A DNA stretch of 64,000 nucleotides from SOJA01 sp964598485 (lineage in GTDB: Archaea > Thermoproteota > Bathyarchaeia > Bathyarchaeales > Bathycorpusculaceae): assembly GCA_964598485.1 (NCBI GenBank), contig CAZRCD010000003.1, positions 62,001 through 126,000 on the forward strand. The letters run 5' to 3'. Both the position numbers and the translations under genes were made by a program. How positions within the stretch are numbered: the stretch's first letter is position 1; each line of letters begins with the position of its first letter. This document shows, one piece after another, positions 9,019 through 17,275 of this stretch. A model generated the notes under the pieces. It was not told the DNA's origin, searched no databases, and saw only the letters and a program-made list of their open reading frames with translations.

Positions 9019-10698
9019 CTAAATCTCAGCCTTTCTCAAGAATTCTCTCGCGTTTTTGAGGGCTATTCGATAGAACACAAAGGTTACGAAGAAAGCCATA
9101 ACCGCGCTGATGGAAACTGCGATAGAGAGCTCTATTTTTGGTAGAGGCACGGGAATGGGTATGTATTCCATTGTAACTGCGTGTAGAAGGAGGGGCGAGA
9201 AGATTGCCGACGCTAAGACCAAGCATAAGATCATGTTAATGAGAGACATTAACGGCCTAACCATTCTAGGCCTTGGAACTTCGGTAAAGTCGGCTCCTTT
9301 TATTCCTGCTCCGAGGGAAACGGCGCCTAAAGCGAGGATTAGCAGAACGGATTCAATTAACAACGCCACAGTAATGTCTGGCGAAGGACACGTAACTAGA
9401 ATTCCAACAACACCACACACCAACGTTACTACGCATGAAAAGATGACTATAAAGGCATACTTACACTTGACTAAGCTTCGCGCAGTGATGGGTGAAGAAA
9501 AGAAATGCCACACAGCCCCACCTTCCTCACCAATAATCATGGTGCCCAACATTACGGCCATTATGGCTCCAGGCCCAAGAAGTATCCAAGCGAAAAGGAA
9601 CCGAGAAGGCTCCGTGGCGGTGGATCCACCCAAAAATCCCAACTGCTGCATCAACGGCATAAGAATGAAAACTAGGGGCATTACGAAAATGTACATGAGT
9701 TCCCGTCGTCTCGTGAAGGCCTTAATATCTTTCCTTATCACAGCAGCCTCTAACGAAGAAAAACCGAGTTTTCCCAAGAAGCCAACCTTCGGAGCATAAA
9801 CTCCTCTGGAAATCGTGATTGCTGGCGGTTCATACAATCCAAATCTGGCGTTCAATCTAACCGCCATGTAGAAAAGGATGAGAATAAACAGAAGGGAAGC
9901 CAGCGAAAAGATAATGGTTTGCACTAGCAATCCACTCATAAAAGAAACTAAAGTCAACCCTAACCAGAGGTAGGGAATGAACCAAACCGCTTCTTGGCCA
10001 CCAGCAACCACTTCAATGAGGGTGACGAAGCCAGCGCCAGACGTGAGGGCAAACCAAACCACGTAGAACGCAATCAAGAAAAGTATGGAACCAATGAACC
10101 TCACCCAAACAGCAGCCTTTCCAGAAGTCTTGTAAACAGCTCCTGTAAGCCTCACTTGTAAAACTCTGAAAATCTCCGTGGTCGTGCTAGCTAAGAAAGC
10201 GCTAGCCAGCAAAGCAAAAATCGTGAAAATGGCAAGAGGCAATTCTCCTAGGAAAATGGAAAAGGCTGCTATGGCTGAGCCAACTAGAATGATGGAAACC
10301 AAGGGGACACCAATAAGATGAGCTAGAGCGGAGGCTAGAGTGTGCTCTTCCCATGTGATGGGTAGCCAGTACGGAGGTTGGATTGAAAATCTTACTCCGG
10401 CTCGCTGAATTTGTCCCATCATAGTGAAAACCATGCTTGAAATGAGAATTAGGGTGGGGAGGAATGGGAAAAGGGAACGAGCGCCTTGATATAGCAAGTG
10501 TTTCAGTTCAGAGTCAGGCATCCCGCTATAGAAGTTTCCAACGGCTAATCCTATCGCTAATCCTAGAACGCAGGCCCCTCCATACAGCAAATACTGAAAA
10601 ATCCTGCTTTCTCGATACCTTCTCAGCCTTTGACCCCTAATCAATCTTCCAGACTTTAGTTCAATGCCAATAAGCCTAACAATGTTTTTCCAGTTCAT
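9019..10698 (-). CDS. Large ABC transporter permease subunit
   Basis: 559 residues and about 12 hydrophobic segments, including LYGGACVLGLAIGLAVG, LLASAFLASTTTEIF and an extended region around 210-300 and 340-550. The arrangement fits the long ABC-2-like permeases of archaea, which have an N-terminal cytoplasmic helix and two membrane halves. Its ATG overlaps the ATPase stop by 4 nt, so the two are translationally coupled. Clusters of basic residues at the N-terminus (RLIRGQRLRRYRESR) follow the positive-inside rule. The substrate is unknown. Confidence 0.85.
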   Translation of the reverse strand: MNWKNIVRLIGIELKSGRLIRGQRLRRYRESRIFQYLLYGGACVLGLAIGLAVGNFYSGMPDSELKHLLYQGARSLFPFLPTLILISSMVFTMMGQIQRAGVRFSIQPPYWLPITWEEHTLASALAHLIGVPLVSIILVGSAIAAFSIFLGELPLAIFTIFALLASAFLASTTTEIFRVLQVRLTGAVYKTSGKAAVWVRFIGSILFLIAFYVVWFALTSGAGFVTLIEVVAGGQEAVWFIPYLWLGLTLVSFMSGLLVQTIIFSLASLLFILILFYMAVRLNARFGLYEPPAITISRGVYAPKVGFLGKLGFSSLEAAVIRKDIKAFTRRRELMYIFVMPLVFILMPLMQQLGFLGGSTATEPSRFLFAWILLGPGAIMAVMLGTMIIGEEGGAVWHFFSSPITARSLVKCKYAFIVIFSCVVTLVCGVVGILVTCPSPDITVALLIESVLLILALGAVSLGAGIKGADFTEVPRPRMVRPLMSLINMILCLVLASAIFSPLLLHAVTMEYIPIPVPLPKIELSIAVSISAVMAFFVTFVFYRIALKNAREFLRKAEI

Positions 10699-11474
10699 TT
10701 AAGAAGCGCCTCGACAACATCTTTTATGTCCCCTGTTCCTGTCAGTTTTAGGAAGATTTCTTCTAGATCCGATCCAGGCAGCCTTGCCTTCTGTCTTAGT
10801 TCCTCCATGTTACCTAAAGCCAATAACTTTCCTTCGTACATTATGGCTATGCGGTCGCACATGGCCTGTGCTATCTCTAGAATGTGGGTTGACATGATGG
10901 TTGTTACGCCTTGGGCTGTTAGCTTGCGTAGGAGATCCTTTACGATTCTAGCCGACTTTGGGTCTAAGCCGCTTAGAGGTTCGTCTAAAATGAGTAGTTT
11001 TGGCTTGTGAAGAAAAGCTGAGATAAGGGCAATTTTCTGTTTCATACCTTGTGAGTAGCTGTTTATCATGTCACCCTCTCTTCCCTCCAATTCAAGAGCC
11101 GCCAAATGCTCTTCTATTCGCATCTTCTTCTCTGACATGCCCACCGCATAAATATCACCAACAAAGTCAAGGTATTCCAGTCCTGTCAAAAACTCATAAA
11201 GACGCGGAGTCTCGGGAACATATCCCACCTGCCTCTTCACCGCCACCGAATCCTCTTGTGCATTTATGCCCAAAACCTTCACAGATCCAGAGTCTGGCTT
11301 GACCAATCCTAAAATCATTTTTAGCGTGGTGGATTTACCTGAGGCGTTTGGGCCTAGAAGACCGAAGATTTCTCCGTACTTAACATCTAAGTCTATGTAG
11401 TCTACGGCTACTATGTCGGCGTAGCGCTTAGCCACTCTCCTTAACTCTACAGCGTATTCACTGGTTGAAAGCAT
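10695..11474 (-). CDS. ABC transporter ATP-binding protein
   Basis: 259 residues, a single nucleotide-binding domain: Walker A GPNASGKSTT (Ala-Ser replaces the commoner Gly-Ala), Q-loop KRQVGYVPETPRLYEFLTG, signature YSQGMKQKIALISAFL, Walker B LLILDEPLSGLDP and H-loop IMSTHILEIA. It overlaps by 4 nt the permease gene that it energises. The start is the ATG at 11474, with a CTTAAATA box about 40 nt upstream. The two ABC systems of the window converge but are not close copies of each other. Confidence 0.94.
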   Translation of the reverse strand: MLSTSEYAVELRRVAKRYADIVAVDYIDLDVKYGEIFGLLGPNASGKSTTLKMILGLVKPDSGSVKVLGINAQEDSVAVKRQVGYVPETPRLYEFLTGLEYLDFVGDIYAVGMSEKKMRIEEHLAALELEGREGDMINSYSQGMKQKIALISAFLHKPKLLILDEPLSGLDPKSARIVKDLLRKLTAQGVTTIMSTHILEIAQAMCDRIAIMYEGKLLALGNMEELRQKARLPGSDLEEIFLKLTGTGDIKDVVEALLK

Positions 11475-11915
11475 TGATGATTACCACATACTGGAGAGAA
11501 TGAAAGAAATTATTTAAGTGTTATACGGCTCACTTAAGTCTCCCGACAGTTAAAAGCGCGCGTAGAGTTTCAAATTTATAGGATTTAGGGTCTCACAAAG
11601 AAAAAGACATTTAAGTTCAACATCTCGGCGGGGTCAGATGAAATCTTGGAGAGCTATGTTCCTCTGCTTCGTTCAGTTTTAGGCATAGATTTTACCACAA
11701 GCCAGAAATGGTTAAGTTGGATCTACCCCTTTGGTGCACTCATTTGAGAGCTTTTCGATCGTTAAAGTATATTAGCACTTGTTAACTAAAGCATAAATAG
11801 TTAACCGTTTTTTCTGGTTTTGTCGTCTTAGCGGTAAAATTTTGTCACTTGTCACCATAGAGTCTTCAATAAGGTTATTTATCGTTAAATATCATATTTT
11901 CCTACTGGGATATAA
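11475..11915. promoter_or_regulatory. Intergenic region with two divergent promoters and an inverted repeat
   Basis: About 440 nt separate the divergent ABC ATPase and MutS-like genes. The ATPase promoter box reads CACTTAAATA on the minus strand (11511-11520). The MutS-like side is A+T-rich with a TTTATCGTTAAATAT stretch near 11878. Between them an in-frame run of about 50 codons ends at a TGA near 11748, but it has no start codon and is not called. A perfect inverted repeat is listed separately. Confidence 0.5.
11781..11805. promoter_or_regulatory. Perfect 8-bp inverted repeat, possible operator
   Basis: GTTAACTA (11781-11788) is repeated as its exact reverse complement TAGTTAAC (11798-11805) with a 9-nt spacer. 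Spacing near two helical turns and the A+T-rich, promoter-proximal position suit a dimeric regulator binding site. No terminator-like U-run follows. It lies about 110 nt before the MutS-like gene. Confidence 0.4.
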
Positions 11916-13511
11916 ATGTCTAAATTAGAAAAATTGGTTCACAGCTCATATGAGGATTTGTGGGGCATCGATAGCGAAGGAGCCATATATGATGATACCG
12001 TCCGCATAACTGGTAAATTGTCACCGAGAATAATTGATGAAAAGACACTATTTACAATTGATGTCCCGGATTTGTTCAATGCCATAAATCATACTAGAAC
12101 TAAGACTGGTGCAGCGACGTTACTTAGGTCGTGTGTGGAACCTCTCGATTCTTTGGAATTGGTTCTTGAGAAACAGAATTCCATCAAAGAACTAGAAAAA
12201 GATAGAAAGATAAAAGAAGCGTTAAATGGCTACCTGAACTCACTTGCTAAAAGAGAACCGTATATACATCGCTACCTTTTTCAATGTTTGTACTGCCAAA
12301 GCGAACCATATAACCTTCGATTCGTTGATCAATATAAATTATATCGCGAATCTATGGGATTCTTTAAGAATATGGTTGATGGAGTCAAAGATTTACCCAG
12401 ATTAGAATCGCCATACATGCGAATCTTAGTTGAAGACATTCGAAGTATCGATGAGAAACGCATATTTGAATTGATAAAGGGGCCAGTATATAAAACTCTG
12501 AAAGGTCTAAAAACTAAACAAGAAGTGCAGATATACACACCGAGAATAAAATTCACCCTCCGTTCATTTAAACCGACGTTGGCGATACCGTATGTCGCAT
12601 TATTTTTGTCGATGTACTTTGAACCGATGCGATTCTTGGCAGTCTTGGCAGCCCTCGCGTACTCCCCAATCATGTACGGTTATCCGGACAGGTTTGATCG
12701 TAAGCATTTCATATCCCTGCTTAGAGAGATGTACAAAAAAGACCCCGATATCAGAAGGGGCATCGAGGCTTTAGGCATGATCGACGAGTTATTGTCATTT
12801 TATGAGTATTCTAGAGCTATGGAACAATCCATGGTTCTCCCAACCATAACCAATGCCAGCAAGCATTATTTTGTGGCCAAGAACATGAGAAACCCTATTC
12901 TTGCAAAAGGAAATCCAGATTATGTCCCAAATGATGTGAACATAAATGGACAGAAATTAACTATAATCACTGGTTCAAATAGCGGTGGAAAAACAACTTA
13001 TTGCAAGACCATCGCTCAGATGCAACTTTTATCCCAGATTGGATGTTACGTTCCTGCTGAAGAAGCTGAGTTAAGTATTGTAGATAAAATTTTGTATCAG
13101 GCACCAATGTCGGATTCCATTATGGATACAGAGGGAAGATTTGGTACCGAATTGGAGAGAACAAAGGATATCTTTTTCAAAGCAACTCCAAAAAGTCTAG
13201 TTATATTAGATGAACTTGCCGAGGCAACTACTTACGAAGAAAAGACGGAAATATCCCATGCCATCCTAAATGGTTTCAACAAAATCGGAAGCACCACCAT
13301 ATTAATTACACATAATCATGAACTAGCAAGCAGATTCCTCCAAGAAGGAATATGTCAACATCTGCAAGTCGAATTCAAAAACAAAAAACCAACGTACAAG
13401 TTAATCCCAGGAATAGCGAAAGAGAGTCACGCCGAATTGATTGCAGAAAAGGTCGGATTCTCCCCTAAGGATATAGACGCGTACCTAAAAAGAAAAGGCT
13501 ATCTTAAATAG
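11916..13511 (+). CDS. MutS-related ATPase, probably membrane-associated
   Basis: 531 residues. The C-terminal half (about 345-520) is a MutS domain V ATPase: Walker A GSNSGGKTT, YVPAEEAELSIVDKI, the conserved FGTELERTKDIF, Walker B SLVILDELAEATTYEE and ITHNHELAS. The N-terminal half resembles the MutS core/lever domain (NHTRTKTGAATLLRSCVEPL) but lacks the mismatch-recognition domain. A hydrophobic stretch at about 222-252 (AIPYVALFLSMYFEPMRFLA) may be one or two membrane spans inserted between lever and ATPase. It is therefore not a canonical mismatch repair MutS; membrane-linked MutS-like ATPases of unknown role are the closest architecture I know. The DNA is A+T-richer than its neighbours. 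Confidence 0.85.
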   Translation: MSKLEKLVHSSYEDLWGIDSEGAIYDDTVRITGKLSPRIIDEKTLFTIDVPDLFNAINHTRTKTGAATLLRSCVEPLDSLELVLEKQNSIKELEKDRKIKEALNGYLNSLAKREPYIHRYLFQCLYCQSEPYNLRFVDQYKLYRESMGFFKNMVDGVKDLPRLESPYMRILVEDIRSIDEKRIFELIKGPVYKTLKGLKTKQEVQIYTPRIKFTLRSFKPTLAIPYVALFLSMYFEPMRFLAVLAALAYSPIMYGYPDRFDRKHFISLLREMYKKDPDIRRGIEALGMIDELLSFYEYSRAMEQSMVLPTITNASKHYFVAKNMRNPILAKGNPDYVPNDVNINGQKLTIITGSNSGGKTTYCKTIAQMQLLSQIGCYVPAEEAELSIVDKILYQAPMSDSIMDTEGRFGTELERTKDIFFKATPKSLVILDELAEATTYEEKTEISHAILNGFNKIGSTTILITHNHELASRFLQEGICQHLQVEFKNKKPTYKLIPGIAKESHAELIAEKVGFSPKDIDAYLKRKGYLK

Positions 13512-13541
13512 CTTTCCAGCAATGGATACATTTGATTAGCG

Positions 13542-13598
13542 CGCCCTCGTCAAAATAGCATCCCTCAACTGCTTAACACATCAGAAGGGTCTTGGTGG
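13542..13598. repeat. Imperfect direct repeat, copy A (upstream of M48 peptidase gene)
   Basis: This ~57-nt sequence recurs at 15298-15353. Shared blocks include GCATCCCTC, ACTGCTTAAC, CATCAGAAG and TCTTGGTGG; about 48 positions match. The copies bracket the M48 peptidase gene and a small membrane ORF. Copy A begins 30 nt after the MutS-like stop codon and runs into a tRNA T-arm-like sequence. Confidence 0.7.
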
Positions 13599-13612
13599 GA
13601 TTTGAACCCTTC
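13584..13612. other. Hairpin overlapping a tRNA T-arm-like sequence
   Basis: GAAGGGT (13584-13590) and ACCCTTC (13606-13612) form a perfect 7-bp inverted repeat with a 15-nt loop. Read on the minus strand the segment contains GGGTTCAAATCCC, the signature of a tRNA T-arm. No matching acceptor, D-arm or anticodon arm lies in the expected place, so this is not a tRNA gene. It may be a tRNA 3'-end remnant such as an old integration site. Confidence 0.4.
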
Positions 13613-13693
13613 ATCGAAGGGAGATATCACCCAATCTCCTCTATTTTTTATCTTTTGCAGTTCTGTATGTACAGATCGAATGTGCGCTTTTTG

Positions 13694-13801
13694 ATGAATT
13701 GGAAAAAAGGTAAATTAGCGTGCGCTATTTGTGTTGTACTTACGGAAGTTATTTTAGTTACTGTTTATACGTTCGTTTTCATTACACTTTTAGGGAGATA
13801 G
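13694..13801 (+). CDS. Possible very small single-span membrane protein
   Basis: 35 residues from ATG 13694, with a short basic start (MNWKKGKLA) and one hydrophobic segment (AICVVLTEVILVTVYTFVFI). A longer frame upstream would begin inside the repeat and looks non-coding. It ends 5 nt before the M48 peptidase ATG, and the GGGAGA at its end can serve as that gene's ribosome binding site, so it may be a coupled leader or partner. No Shine-Dalgarno is visible for the small ORF itself. Confidence 0.35.
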   Translation: MNWKKGKLACAICVVLTEVILVTVYTFVFITLLGR

Positions 13802-13806
13802 CCTAA

Positions 13807-15207
13807 ATGCACATTGAGCGGGTGAACGCTGATCTTAAAAGGAAGATAAGCTATTTTGCGTATCTTCCATGCGGGATAGCGCTAATAATTCTTTCATCAT
13901 TCTTTGTTTACATGATGCTTTATGGTGGTTTCGGGCAACTTGGATTTGGCGACTTTATTGTTTTATCATTTCTATTCTTTTTGTTATACGGTACTGGTTT
14001 CTTTATGCTTTATATGTTCTTACAGCATGGCTATCCAACGTCATATGTTCTTAATGATGAAGGAGTCAACATTCTATTCCACCGTAGACGACTAGCGTTT
14101 GTTCCTTATTGTATAATTGAAAGAGTAATGCTTGACGAGGAAGGGCCTAGCCTTGGCAGAATAATGATAGGTTTAGGTAGCATAAGTGATATGACTGCTA
14201 GAAGATGTAAACAGTATGTTACGGTTGAAACACCTTTTTTCACTTATTATCTATCTCCGTCAAATCCTGAAAAATTCAAGTCTGAGCTAGATCGTTATAG
14301 AAAAGGCACAACCACCTTTAAGAAGGAAAATTTGATGAAAGCACGAAGTCAAGTTCAGAGTTCAAGGTTGCTCTCTCTAAAAAAGCTTCTTTTACTGCTA
14401 TTCGTAAAAATCCCTATTGGACAGTTATGTGTAAGTTTTTTCATTGTCTGGATTCTAATTTCTTCTGGTTATCCACAACTAACGTATCTGTTATGCACAT
14501 CTTTCCTGATTGGTTCGCATTTCGTGATTTACCTTTTTTCATCATCTATTGCTTCTCAATTATTAGGTTCGCATGTATATAGCAGCAAAAAAATTGAGCC
14601 AGTGATCACTTCAATAACCAAGAAAACGGGAGAATCGCTACCAAAAGTAGAAGTTGCTGATCCATTAGTTAAGGGATTAAATGCTTTTGCCGCCGGGCCA
14701 TCGCCATCAAAGTCTGTAGTGATATTAACAAAGAACATCGAAAAATTGTCTCCGGATGAAATTGAAGCTATCATTTTTCATGAGTTATGTCACATTGAAC
14801 ATTGGCACTCGCTAAAATTGACTATGATCAATGTAGTTTATCTTACGCTCATGTATTTTTTCAGCTTGATCCAAATCAACATCATCAATTTGGTGTGCTT
14901 AATTTTCCTCTCGCTTTTCACAATAAGTCTTGTATCCAAAATTTTGGAGAGAGAGGCGGACATATTCTCTGCAAGAATTGTCGGACCAGCCATTCTTTCC
15001 TCCGCCTTACTAAAAGTAGGAGAGGATGCTGCTTTCAGAATGCGTATCTTAAGCGTTACTTTGGGAAAACCAAAACCATTGGAAGAAATTAAAGAGGCTG
15101 TAGGGGTGAAGCGTCCTAAGAGAATGTTGAAAAGACTCTTCTTATGGATTTTTTCGCTACACCCACCCATATATTACAGGATAAATAAAATAAACAACTA
15201 CGCTTAA
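13807..15207 (+). CDS. M48 family membrane metallopeptidase (HtpX/Ste24-like)
   Basis: 466 residues. The peptidase domain (about 255-460) has the zinc site HELCH in IEAIIFHELCHIEH near residue 324 and the third ligand in KILEREADIFSARI. The N-terminal half carries two hydrophobic hairpins (about 18-75), a soluble segment (80-165), and further spans near 190-245 and 335-380. The fold places the active site at the cytoplasmic membrane face, where family members degrade damaged membrane proteins. The sequence FAAGPSPSKSVVILTKNI before the zinc site is typical. It is bracketed by the ~57-nt repeat and sits downstream of the MutS-like gene. Confidence 0.9.
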   Translation: MHIERVNADLKRKISYFAYLPCGIALIILSSFFVYMMLYGGFGQLGFGDFIVLSFLFFLLYGTGFFMLYMFLQHGYPTSYVLNDEGVNILFHRRRLAFVPYCIIERVMLDEEGPSLGRIMIGLGSISDMTARRCKQYVTVETPFFTYYLSPSNPEKFKSELDRYRKGTTTFKKENLMKARSQVQSSRLLSLKKLLLLLFVKIPIGQLCVSFFIVWILISSGYPQLTYLLCTSFLIGSHFVIYLFSSSIASQLLGSHVYSSKKIEPVITSITKKTGESLPKVEVADPLVKGLNAFAAGPSPSKSVVILTKNIEKLSPDEIEAIIFHELCHIEHWHSLKLTMINVVYLTLMYFFSLIQINIINLVCLIFLSLFTISLVSKILEREADIFSARIVGPAILSSALLKVGEDAAFRMRILSVTLGKPKPLEEIKEAVGVKRPKRMLKRLFLWIFSLHPPIYYRINKINNYA

Positions 15208-15297
15208 CAGTAACAACAAATCATAACAATTTTGTATATCAAGAGTAGTTAATAGCTTATTGGGTAGCCCGGAGTGCCTCGAAATCCTGTTTTCTGT

Positions 15298-15353
15298 CGC
15301 TTCGTCAAACCAGCATCCCTCGACTGCTTAACGCATCAGAAGTTTCTTGGTGG
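15298..15353. repeat. Imperfect direct repeat, copy B (downstream of M48 peptidase gene)
   Basis: Second copy of the sequence at 13542-13598. It has the same orientation, with a one-base gap near its left end and scattered substitutions. It starts 91 nt after the M48 stop. Similarity stops at TCTTGGTGG, exactly where copy A enters its T-arm-like stretch. Confidence 0.7.
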
Positions 15354-15381
15354 AAGGAAAGGTAGGTTTTTGCCGAGAAAT

Positions 15382-15585
15382 TTATGTCTTCTTAACGAAA
15401 CCAATTAGTGTGATTATGATGCCAGCTAACGCTATAATCCCGCCTAGAATCTCTATGACTGTCCAGAAACTCATGTAGCCGCGCGTAATGAAGCCTATTA
15501 GGCAGTTCCTCTGGGAAGCGTAAAAGCCCAAAACCACGCCAACAATAAAAAGAATGAAACCGACGATAATCAGGCTTTTTCTCAT
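15382..15585 (-). CDS. Small two-span membrane protein
   Basis: 67 residues: MRKSLIIVGFILFIVGVVLG forms the first membrane span and TVIEILGGIIALAGIIITLI the second, with a polar loop containing SQRNCLIGFITRGY and a basic C-terminus. It has no recognised family and no clear Shine-Dalgarno. It stands alone, converging on the end of the M48 segment. Confidence 0.6.
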   Translation of the reverse strand: MRKSLIIVGFILFIVGVVLGFYASQRNCLIGFITRGYMSFWTVIEILGGIIALAGIIITLIGFVKKT

Positions 15586-15776
15586 AAGTCATCCCAACAA
15601 ATTTTGTAATCAACCTTTATTTGCTTTTCATTCATTTATGTACACAACTCTGATTAACTCGCATAGTTGAGTTATTATTCCTTTAGGCTGCATTGATCAA
15701 CAAAGCTAAAAAAAAATATAAAACAAAAGTTATAAGCACACCGATTCACCATAAACCGCTAAAAAGAGGGAGATCT

Positions 15777-16658
15777 TTGGAAACATTAAGTATTGTGGAA
15801 GATGTCGCCTTCAATCTTATAAAACAAGCAGTAATCTACCTACCCGAAGACGTTAAGCAGGCACTGCGAGAAGCCCACGCTGAGGAAACAAGTGACGCAG
15901 GAAGAACACAGTTAAAGGCTATTTTGGACAACATTGAATTTGCCGAGAAATATCAGGCGCCTATATGCCAAGACACGGGCACAATAATATTTTACGTCAA
16001 AGCTGGTGCCAAAGCGAAAGACCTTGACAAGATTGAAGCAGCTTTGATAAAAGCTGTGAGAAGAGCCACTGTGGAGGTTCCTATTCGTCCGAATGCTGTT
16101 AATCCTTTCACTCAGAAAAACAGTGGAGACAACACGGGAAGGTTGATACCGTGGATAAATTGGGAAATTGTGCCAGGAGATGAAATAGAGATGACAGTGT
16201 TACCAAAGGGTGGAGGGGCAGAAAACACGTGTGTTATGGGTATGCTTGTTCCAGGTGAGGGAATAATGGGAGTGAAGAAGTTTGTTGTTGACGCTGTTAT
16301 GAAGGCTGGAGCGAAACCTTGTCCACCAAACATTCTAGGCGTCGGCATAGGAGGAGGCTCTGACATTGCCATGAAAATTGCGAAAAAAGCTTTGCTGAGA
16401 CCTTTAAACGTGTCAAATCCCGACCCTGAAATAGCGAAGCTTGAAAAAGAGATTCTAGAGGCCGTGAACATGACAGGGATTGGACCGATGGGACTTGGCG
16501 GAAAAATCACAGTTTTAAGCGTAAACATAGACTATGCTTATAGGCATCCAGCGTCCTATCCGGCGGCTGTCGCCTTCAATTGTTGGGCTGCGAGAAGAGC
16601 TACCGCAAGAATAAGTGCAGACGGAACGGTTGAATATTTAACTCATAAAGTCAGGTGA
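15777..16658 (+). CDS. Class I fumarate hydratase, alpha subunit (or L-tartrate dehydratase type)
   Basis: About 293 residues from TTG 15777, which follows AGAGGGAGA at proper spacing; a longer frame from 15693 adds a lysine-rich segment unlike the family. It is the iron-sulfur subunit of a two-subunit hydratase that interconverts fumarate and malate. The three cluster cysteines are visible in APICQDTGTI, GAENTCVMGM and AKPCPPNILGVGIGG. SGDNTGRLIPWINWEIVPGD and MNIGP-like MTGIGPMGLGG also match. Tartrate dehydratase shares this fold, so the substrate is by family and not proven. The beta-subunit gene follows after 11 nt. Confidence 0.93.
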   Translation: METLSIVEDVAFNLIKQAVIYLPEDVKQALREAHAEETSDAGRTQLKAILDNIEFAEKYQAPICQDTGTIIFYVKAGAKAKDLDKIEAALIKAVRRATVEVPIRPNAVNPFTQKNSGDNTGRLIPWINWEIVPGDEIEMTVLPKGGGAENTCVMGMLVPGEGIMGVKKFVVDAVMKAGAKPCPPNILGVGIGGGSDIAMKIAKKALLRPLNVSNPDPEIAKLEKEILEAVNMTGIGPMGLGGKITVLSVNIDYAYRHPASYPAAVAFNCWAARRATARISADGTVEYLTHKVR

Positions 16659-16669
16659 GGTGAAATAAA

Positions 16670-17275
16670 ATGGCTGTTTACAAAGTTAAGACCCCAATAT
16701 CCGAGGAGGAAATACGCAAGCTAAGCGTAAATGACGTTTTATACGTGAGTGGAATGATGTTTACTGCAAGAGATCAAGCTCACAAGAGAGCCTTAGAATA
16801 TTTCAATCAGGGCAAGCCTTTACCACTAAGCTTAGAAGGACTAGCTGTCTTCCATTGCGGTCCAATTGTGAAGAAAAAAGAAGACAGATGGACTATAGTT
16901 GCAGCAGGTCCAACAACAAGCACACGAATGGAAATCTTTGAGGACGAGTTCATAAAAAACTTCAAAGTTAGAGTAGTAATTGGCAAGGGAGGAATGGGAA
17001 AAAGAACAACAGAAGCAATGGCAAAGTACGGTGCTGTCTACGGAGCTTTCACTGGTGGAGCCGCAATATTAGCTGCAAAAGCCATAAAAAGCGTGAAGAG
17101 CGTTGAATGGCTTGACTTGGGAATGCCTGAAGCCATGTGGATTCTAGACGTTGAAGAATTCGGCCCATTAGCAATTGCCATTGACTCTCATGGAAACAAC
17201 TTGTTCGAAGACGTCAAGAGGAAGGTTGAAGAAAACAAGCAGAGAATCTATCAGAAACTTGGCTTGTCGCCGTAG
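16670..17275 (+). CDS. Class I fumarate hydratase, beta subunit
   Basis: 201 residues, the C-terminal-domain subunit of class I fumarase. Characteristic stretches are LYVSGMMFTARDQAHKRALE, AVFHCGPIVKK, AAGPTTSTRMEIFEDEFI and VIGKGGMGKRTTEAMAKYGA. It pairs with the iron-sulfur alpha subunit encoded just upstream. An AGGTGA lies before the ATG. With the alpha subunit it forms the fumarate/malate step of a (partial) TCA cycle; no other cycle enzyme is in the window. Confidence 0.95.
   Translation: MAVYKVKTPISEEEIRKLSVNDVLYVSGMMFTARDQAHKRALEYFNQGKPLPLSLEGLAVFHCGPIVKKKEDRWTIVAAGPTTSTRMEIFEDEFIKNFKVRVVIGKGGMGKRTTEAMAKYGAVYGAFTGGAAILAAKAIKSVKSVEWLDLGMPEAMWILDVEEFGPLAIAIDSHGNNLFEDVKRKVEENKQRIYQKLGLSP

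Noticed and set aside
11620..11748. Open frame with protein-like sequence (ILESYVPLLRSVLGIDF) upstream of the MutS-like gene
   Set aside because: No start codon or ribosome site; too short to distinguish from chance or an old remnant.
13592..13801. 69-codon ORF starting inside the repeat
   Set aside because: Its first half is repeat and tRNA-like sequence; only the last 35 codons from ATG 13694 are plausible as a membrane peptide.
15693..15776. N-terminal extension of the fumarase alpha subunit
   Set aside because: Lysine-rich and unlike the family; TTG 15777 with AGAGGGAGA upstream is a better start.
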